Below are positions 60,475-64,000 of a stretch of DNA of 64,000 bases, one piece after another. Each line of letters begins with the position of its first letter. Position 1 is the first letter of the stretch. This DNA comes from ZC4RG30 sp963812195 (lineage in GTDB: Bacteria > Pseudomonadota > Gammaproteobacteria > Steroidobacterales > Steroidobacteraceae): the NCBI GenBank assembly GCA_963812195.1, contig CAWEUI010000011.1, positions 1 through 64,000 of the forward strand, written 5' to 3'. The position numbers and the translations under genes are program-made. Under the pieces are notes generated by a model. That model saw only the letters and a list, made by a program, of their open reading frames with translations. It was not told the DNA's origin and did no database searches.

Positions 60475-60813
60475 ATGAAACTGGTTACTTCGATCATCAA
60501 GCCATTCAAACTCGACGACGTTCGTGCCGCGTTGTCGGAAATCGGTGTGTCGGGCATGACCGTCACGGAGGTGAAGGGTTTCGGTCGCCAGCGCGGCCAT
60601 ACAGAGCTGTATCGTGGCGCAGAATACGTGGTGGACTTCGTGCCCAAGACCCGCATTGAAGTTGCCGTGCGCAGCGAGCTGGTCGATCAGGTCATCGAAG
60701 CGATCCTCAAGGCCGCCAAGACCGGCAAGGTCGGTGACGGCAAGATCTTCGTTACGGAGATCGACCGGGTGATCCGCATTCGCACCGGCGAGACGGACAA
60801 CTCCGCTCTGTAG
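60475..60813 (+). CDS. glnK: Nitrogen regulatory protein P-II (GlnK-type)
   Basis: 112 residues, the exact PII length. T-loop GHTELYRGAEYVVDFVPK carries the uridylylated Tyr51, and the C-terminal signature TGKVGDGKIFVTEIDRVIRIRTGE is complete. MKLVTSIIKPFKLDDVR resembles GlnK more than GlnB. No amtB is adjacent. It senses ATP/ADP and 2-oxoglutarate and would relay nitrogen status to NtrB, the adenylyltransferase and transporters. GGAGGCGGGAG precedes the ATG; expression is predicted from a sigma-54 promoter. Confidence 0.95.
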   Translation: MKLVTSIIKPFKLDDVRAALSEIGVSGMTVTEVKGFGRQRGHTELYRGAEYVVDFVPKTRIEVAVRSELVDQVIEAILKAAKTGKVGDGKIFVTEIDRVIRIRTGETDNSAL

Positions 60814-60848
60814 AACTCTTGCGGGGTCTGCCCCTGCCTCGATGCGAG

Positions 60849-60880
60849 GGCCTGTCCGGTAATCCGGGCAGGCCTTAGCT
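60849..60880. terminator. Bidirectional terminator between glnK and ilvH
   Basis: GGCCTGTCCGG-TAAT-CCGGGCAGGCC (11-bp stem, one G-T pair) followed by TTAGCTTT. It separates the converging glnK and ilvH genes and reaches the ilvH stop codon. Confidence 0.75.
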
Positions 60881-61378
60881 TTCCACGACGTGCAGCACCT
60901 GTTCCTGGCGGGACATCGCCAGGGCGCCGCTGCGCACGACTTCCAGCAGTTCGGCCTGCCCCGCAAGCTGCCTGGCCATTGCCGACACTTCGGCCTCGGT
61001 GGCCGCCAGTTCGCCGATCAGGCAATCACGTTCCTCGCCCAGCACCCGTCCGCCGGCAGCCTCCAGTACCGCACGGATGGCCTGCTTTTGCCCCGGCCGC
61101 AGCCGCAGCTTGAACAGTGCCAGTTCCCGCTCGAGGTGCTCCTCGCCGGTCATGTCGTCCGCGGCGACCACGTCGATCAGCTTGTGCAGCTGATTGACGA
61201 TCTGGTGGATGACCGCCTCGGACCCGGTGGTGACCAGGGTGATCCGCGACAGGCTGGGGTCGTCGGTGGCTGAGACCGACAGTGATTCGATGTTGTAGCC
61301 GCGGCTGGAGAACAGTCCAGCTACCCTGGAGAGGGCTCCGGACTCGTTCTGGAGCAGGATTCCAATGATGTGGCGCAT
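60875..61378 (-). CDS. ilvH: Acetolactate synthase, small regulatory subunit
   Basis: 167 residues. N-terminal ACT domain (MRHIIGILLQNESGALSRVA ... GYNIESLSV) binds valine for feedback control, followed by the C-terminal domain (KLIDVVAADD ... ERELALFKLRL). The start was set at 61378 because the family begins at MRHIIGIL; the frame is open further upstream into ilvI. It is divergent from ilvI, the reverse of the normal tandem order. Confidence 0.95.
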   Translation of the reverse strand: MRHIIGILLQNESGALSRVAGLFSSRGYNIESLSVSATDDPSLSRITLVTTGSEAVIHQIVNQLHKLIDVVAADDMTGEEHLERELALFKLRLRPGQKQAIRAVLEAAGGRVLGEERDCLIGELAATEAEVSAMARQLAGQAELLEVVRSGALAMSRQEQVLHVVES

Positions 61379-61406
61379 AGGGGGCCATGTTAACCTCGCA
61401 AAGACT

Positions 61407-63260
61407 ATGAGTGACACTGTCAAAGCCACTGTTGCACCCACCCACCACCCCCTCGCGGGACAGGCCATGACCGGGGCCGCCATGGTGGTGCAGGCCATTG
61501 CCGATGAGGGCGTCTCGGCCATCTTCGGCTACAGCGGCGGGGCCGTGCTGCCGTGCTATGACGCGGTGTTCCTCTACAACGAGGATCAGGAGCGCCAGGG
61601 TCGCCCGCAGCTGCCGCTGATCGTGCCCGCCAACGAGCAGGCCGCCGGTTTCATGGCCGCCGGTTACTCCCGCTCCACCGGTCAGGTCGGCGTGGCGCTG
61701 GTCACCTCCGGCCCGGGCGCCACCAACATGGTCACGCCGGTGCGCGATTGCATGGCCGATTCCATTCCCATCGTGGTGGTTTGCGGCCAGGTGCCGCGTG
61801 CCGCCATTGGTTCGGATGCCTTCCAGGAGGCGCCGATCGCCTCGGTGATGGGCGCCGTGGCCAAGCATGTTTTCCTGGTCACCGAGCCGGAAAAGCTCGA
61901 GGGCACCATCCGCGCGGCTTTCGAACTGGCGCGCACGGGCCGCCCCGGGCCGGTGGTCGTGGATATCCCCAAGGATGTGCAGAACTGGCAGGGAATCTTC
62001 CAGGGTCGGGGCACCACGCCGTCGGTGGGGGTCTACCAGAAGCGCATGCGCGAGCTGGCCTCGCGGCGGCTCTCCGAGGCGCAACTGGATTCCTTCTTTT
62101 CGCTGCTCGCCAAGGCAAAGCGCCCGCTCATCTACGCCGGTGGCGGCGTGGTACTGGCCAATGCCAGCGAGGATCTGCGCGCGTTCGCGGACCTGCTGGG
62201 TATTCCGGTGGTCACCACGCTGATGGGTATCGGTGCGGTGGATACCACCGCGCCGCTGTCCATGCGCATGCTGGGCATGCACGGCACGGCCTTCGCCAAC
62301 TATGCGGTGGAGGACTGCGACTTGCTGATCACGCTCGGGGCGCGCTTCGATGATCGGGTGGCCGGCAACCCCGCCAAGTTCGCGCCGCGCGCGAAGGTGA
62401 TCGCGCAGTTCGACATCGACGCGGCCGAGATCAACAAGGTAAAGCCCGTCACCTTGCACCACATCGGTGATCTGAAGGATTCGCTGAGAAGCCTGCTGGC
62501 TCGTGCGAAGCGGCTGTCTGCGAAGCCGGATGTTTCCTCCTGGCATGCACGTCTGGCGGCCCTGAAGCGCGACCATCCGATGGACTACGATCGGCAAAGC
62601 AGCCTGATCCAGCCCTACTACGTGATCGAGGAGATCAACCGGCACACCCGCGGTGAGGCGATCATCGCCACCGGCGTCGGGCAGCACCAGATGTGGGCGG
62701 CACAGTACTTCGATTTCCGCGCTCCGCGTCAGTGGCTCACATCCGGCAGCATGGGCACCATGGGCTTCGGATTGCCGGCCGCGCTGGGCGCGCAGGTCGC
62801 GCATCCGGAACGCCTGGTCATCGACATCGACGGCGATGCCAGCATCCGCATGAACATCGGTGAGCTGGAAACGGCCACCACCTACAACCTGCCGGTGAAG
62901 ATCTGCGTGCTCAACAACATCGGCGACGGCATGGTGCGCCAGTGGCAGAAGCTGTTCTTCGGCGGGCGCATGGCATCCACCGACAAGTCGCTGCATACCA
63001 AGGATTTCGTCAAGGCCGCGCAGGCCGACGGCTTTGCCTATGCCGCGCGCCTGTCCAGCAAGGCCGACGTACCGCGTGTGGTGGCGGAGTGGCTTGCGTT
63101 CGACGGGCCGGCGTTTCTCGAGGTGATGATCGATCCGGACGCGGGCGTGTATCCGATGGTCCCGCCGGGTCAGGGCTACGACGGCATGATCACCGGCGAG
63201 TTCATCAAGGCCCGCAAGGCAGCGCCGGTGGAGAAGCCCGACGCGTCGGAAATGTTCTAG
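61407..63260 (+). CDS. ilvI: Acetolactate synthase, large catalytic subunit
   Basis: 617 residues condensing pyruvate for branched-chain amino-acid synthesis. ThDP enzyme features: catalytic Glu in VPANEQAAGFMA, ALVTSGPGATNMVTPV, FAD-region GARFDDRVAGNPAKF and the ThDP-Mg motif DIDGDASIRMNIGELETA ... NN. Sequence such as GYSGGAVLPCYDAVFLYNED differs from typical gammaproteobacterial IlvI/IlvB (GYPGGAVL.IYDAL) and may point to a distant lineage. Start uncertain: ATG at 61407, or 61467 (MTGAAMVVQAIADEG) where homology strengthens. Confidence 0.93.
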   Translation: MSDTVKATVAPTHHPLAGQAMTGAAMVVQAIADEGVSAIFGYSGGAVLPCYDAVFLYNEDQERQGRPQLPLIVPANEQAAGFMAAGYSRSTGQVGVALVTSGPGATNMVTPVRDCMADSIPIVVVCGQVPRAAIGSDAFQEAPIASVMGAVAKHVFLVTEPEKLEGTIRAAFELARTGRPGPVVVDIPKDVQNWQGIFQGRGTTPSVGVYQKRMRELASRRLSEAQLDSFFSLLAKAKRPLIYAGGGVVLANASEDLRAFADLLGIPVVTTLMGIGAVDTTAPLSMRMLGMHGTAFANYAVEDCDLLITLGARFDDRVAGNPAKFAPRAKVIAQFDIDAAEINKVKPVTLHHIGDLKDSLRSLLARAKRLSAKPDVSSWHARLAALKRDHPMDYDRQSSLIQPYYVIEEINRHTRGEAIIATGVGQHQMWAAQYFDFRAPRQWLTSGSMGTMGFGLPAALGAQVAHPERLVIDIDGDASIRMNIGELETATTYNLPVKICVLNNIGDGMVRQWQKLFFGGRMASTDKSLHTKDFVKAAQADGFAYAARLSSKADVPRVVAEWLAFDGPAFLEVMIDPDAGVYPMVPPGQGYDGMITGEFIKARKAAPVEKPDASEMF

Positions 63261-63285
63261 GCAGTTCCGCCTCCTTACTGCCACA

Positions 63286-63819
63286 GTGGCGCGCCCCAGC
63301 AAGTCACAGCAACAGGACCGGCCCGCGCCGCGTCTGCGCCGTGCGTACTACGATTGCCGCTACGGGCAACTGCATCTGCACAACGCGATCCCCGCGGGTG
63401 GCGGTTTCGACGAACTGACTCCCGTCATCTGCCTGCATGGTGCGGGCGAGACGGGGCGGGTCTACATGCCGTTGCTGGCGGCGCTGGGCGAGGCGCGTTC
63501 GGCGTATGCGCCGGACCTGCCCGGCGCCGGTGAATCGGACCCGGCGCCAGGGGAGACGGCCATCGAATCCACGGTGCACGCCATCGCCGATTTCGTGGAC
63601 AGCATGCGTATCCGCGTGTTCGATCTGCTGGCGCGCGGCACGGCAGCTCCTGCGGCGCTGAAGCTTCTGGAGCTGCGTGGCCCCGCGGTGCGCCGGGTGC
63701 TGATGCTGGGCGCGGATGGCGTGCGCAGCGGTCCGAAGGTGACGGTACTGTCTGCCGCGGACGTCGCCGATCCGCAGCTGCCCTCGCGGGTGGTGGAGCT
63801 GCTCAGGGCCGGCCCATGA
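63286..63819 (+). CDS. Alpha/beta-hydrolase-fold protein without nucleophile
   Basis: 177 residues, GTG start at 63286. The early hydrolase-fold strands are clear: PVICLHGAGETGRVYMPLL (oxyanion-hole HG) and YAPDLPGAGESD. The nucleophile elbow, normally GxSxG, reads LLARG, with Ala for Ser, and no C-terminal catalytic His is present. The protein ends soon after VTVLSAADVADPQLPSRVVE. Probably inactive as a hydrolase, perhaps a binding protein. It starts 25 bases after ilvI and overlaps the next gene (ATGA). Confidence 0.65.
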   Translation: MARPSKSQQQDRPAPRLRRAYYDCRYGQLHLHNAIPAGGGFDELTPVICLHGAGETGRVYMPLLAALGEARSAYAPDLPGAGESDPAPGETAIESTVHAIADFVDSMRIRVFDLLARGTAAPAALKLLELRGPAVRRVLMLGADGVRSGPKVTVLSAADVADPQLPSRVVELLRAGP

Positions 63820-64000
63820 TCGTGAAGCCCAATTCCCCGGCTGATGACGAGGATCCGGAAGCAACGGCGCGGCTGCCGGCGGCGCAGGTCGAGTCCATTG
63901 CGGATGAAGCCGGCGAAGCCACTTCGGACACGGACGTGTTTGCGGTGCCGGCCGTGCCGGTGGGCACCACGGAGCTTGCCGGGCGGTTGCGCGAGGTGGA
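63816..64000 (+). CDS. Unknown protein, partial (3' end outside window)
   Basis: The ATG at 63816 overlaps the previous stop. The visible 61 residues (MIVKPNSPADDEDPEATARL ... GTTELAGRLREV) are acidic, low in hydrophobic segments and of no recognised family. It probably shares a transcript with the preceding gene. Confidence 0.5.
   Translation, partial: MIVKPNSPADDEDPEATARLPAAQVESIADEAGEATSDTDVFAVPAVPVGTTELAGRLREV

Noticed and set aside
61026..63302. 758-codon minus-strand frame opposite ilvI
   Set aside because: Shadow frame; the plus strand encodes a complete acetolactate synthase.

Overview
The window is high-GC DNA from a gammaproteobacterium. The gene set and order (smg-dprA-lysM // def-fmt-rsmB-ntrY-ntrX, argS next to an FtsN-like SPOR gene, priA, gshA, PII) fit lineages around Xanthomonadales, Nevskiales and Steroidobacterales; this placement is inferred from content and not tested. 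No rRNA, tRNA, CRISPR array or recognisable insertion sequence was seen. Many genes, including essential ones (argS, priA, rsmB), are interrupted by single-base frame changes while homology continues in the next frame. This looks mainly like indel error in the underlying sequence, so coordinates of such genes span the reconstructed gene.

Layout. 1-3.95 kb: a visibly lower-GC block with a ClpX-like ATPase, a membrane protein and an AraC-type regulator. It abuts a topA gene cut after about 48 codons. 3.95-16.1 kb: core housekeeping block (smg, dprA, a LysM lipoprotein; divergently def, fmt, rsmB, a DUF4390 protein, ntrY/ntrX, a phospholipase-D-like enzyme, pirin). 16.1-28.7 kb, all minus strand: cueR, a Cu(I) P-type ATPase, a multicopper oxidase and copB, followed directly by a six-gene complex-I/hydrogenase-4-like operon (hyfB-C-E-F-G-I). 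Its large subunit has lost all four nickel-iron cysteines, so it is an Ehr-type (energy-converting hydrogenase related) complex and not a hydrogenase. 28.7-32.8 kb: two paralogous ECF sigma-factor modules, one with an anti-sigma factor and a DUF4252 protein, the other with a badly broken membrane/HEAT-repeat partner. 32.8-47 kb: SPOR protein, argS, priA, an S41 lipoprotein protease, a quinone-reductase-like enzyme, HNH nuclease, 5'-3' exonuclease, a lone GspG-like pseudopilin translationally coupled to a GGDEF-EAL protein, and acs.

47-58.6 kb: metabolic and exported enzymes (glyoxalase-fold protein with an L7/L12-like neighbour, PQQ-type propeller, GFA protein, Tat-exported SDR, S46 peptidase, vanadium-haloperoxidase-like protein, ferrochelatase, dienelactone hydrolase, thiolase). 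58.7-64 kb: gshA, a PII gene with a sigma-54 promoter and upstream NtrC-like sites, divergent ilvH and ilvI, a hydrolase-fold protein without its nucleophile, and the start of an unknown gene.

Functional threads are copper homeostasis coupled in position to a membrane redox/ion-pumping complex, nitrogen control (ntrYX, PII with sigma-54 elements, ilv genes), and envelope functions (LysM, SPOR, secreted proteases).
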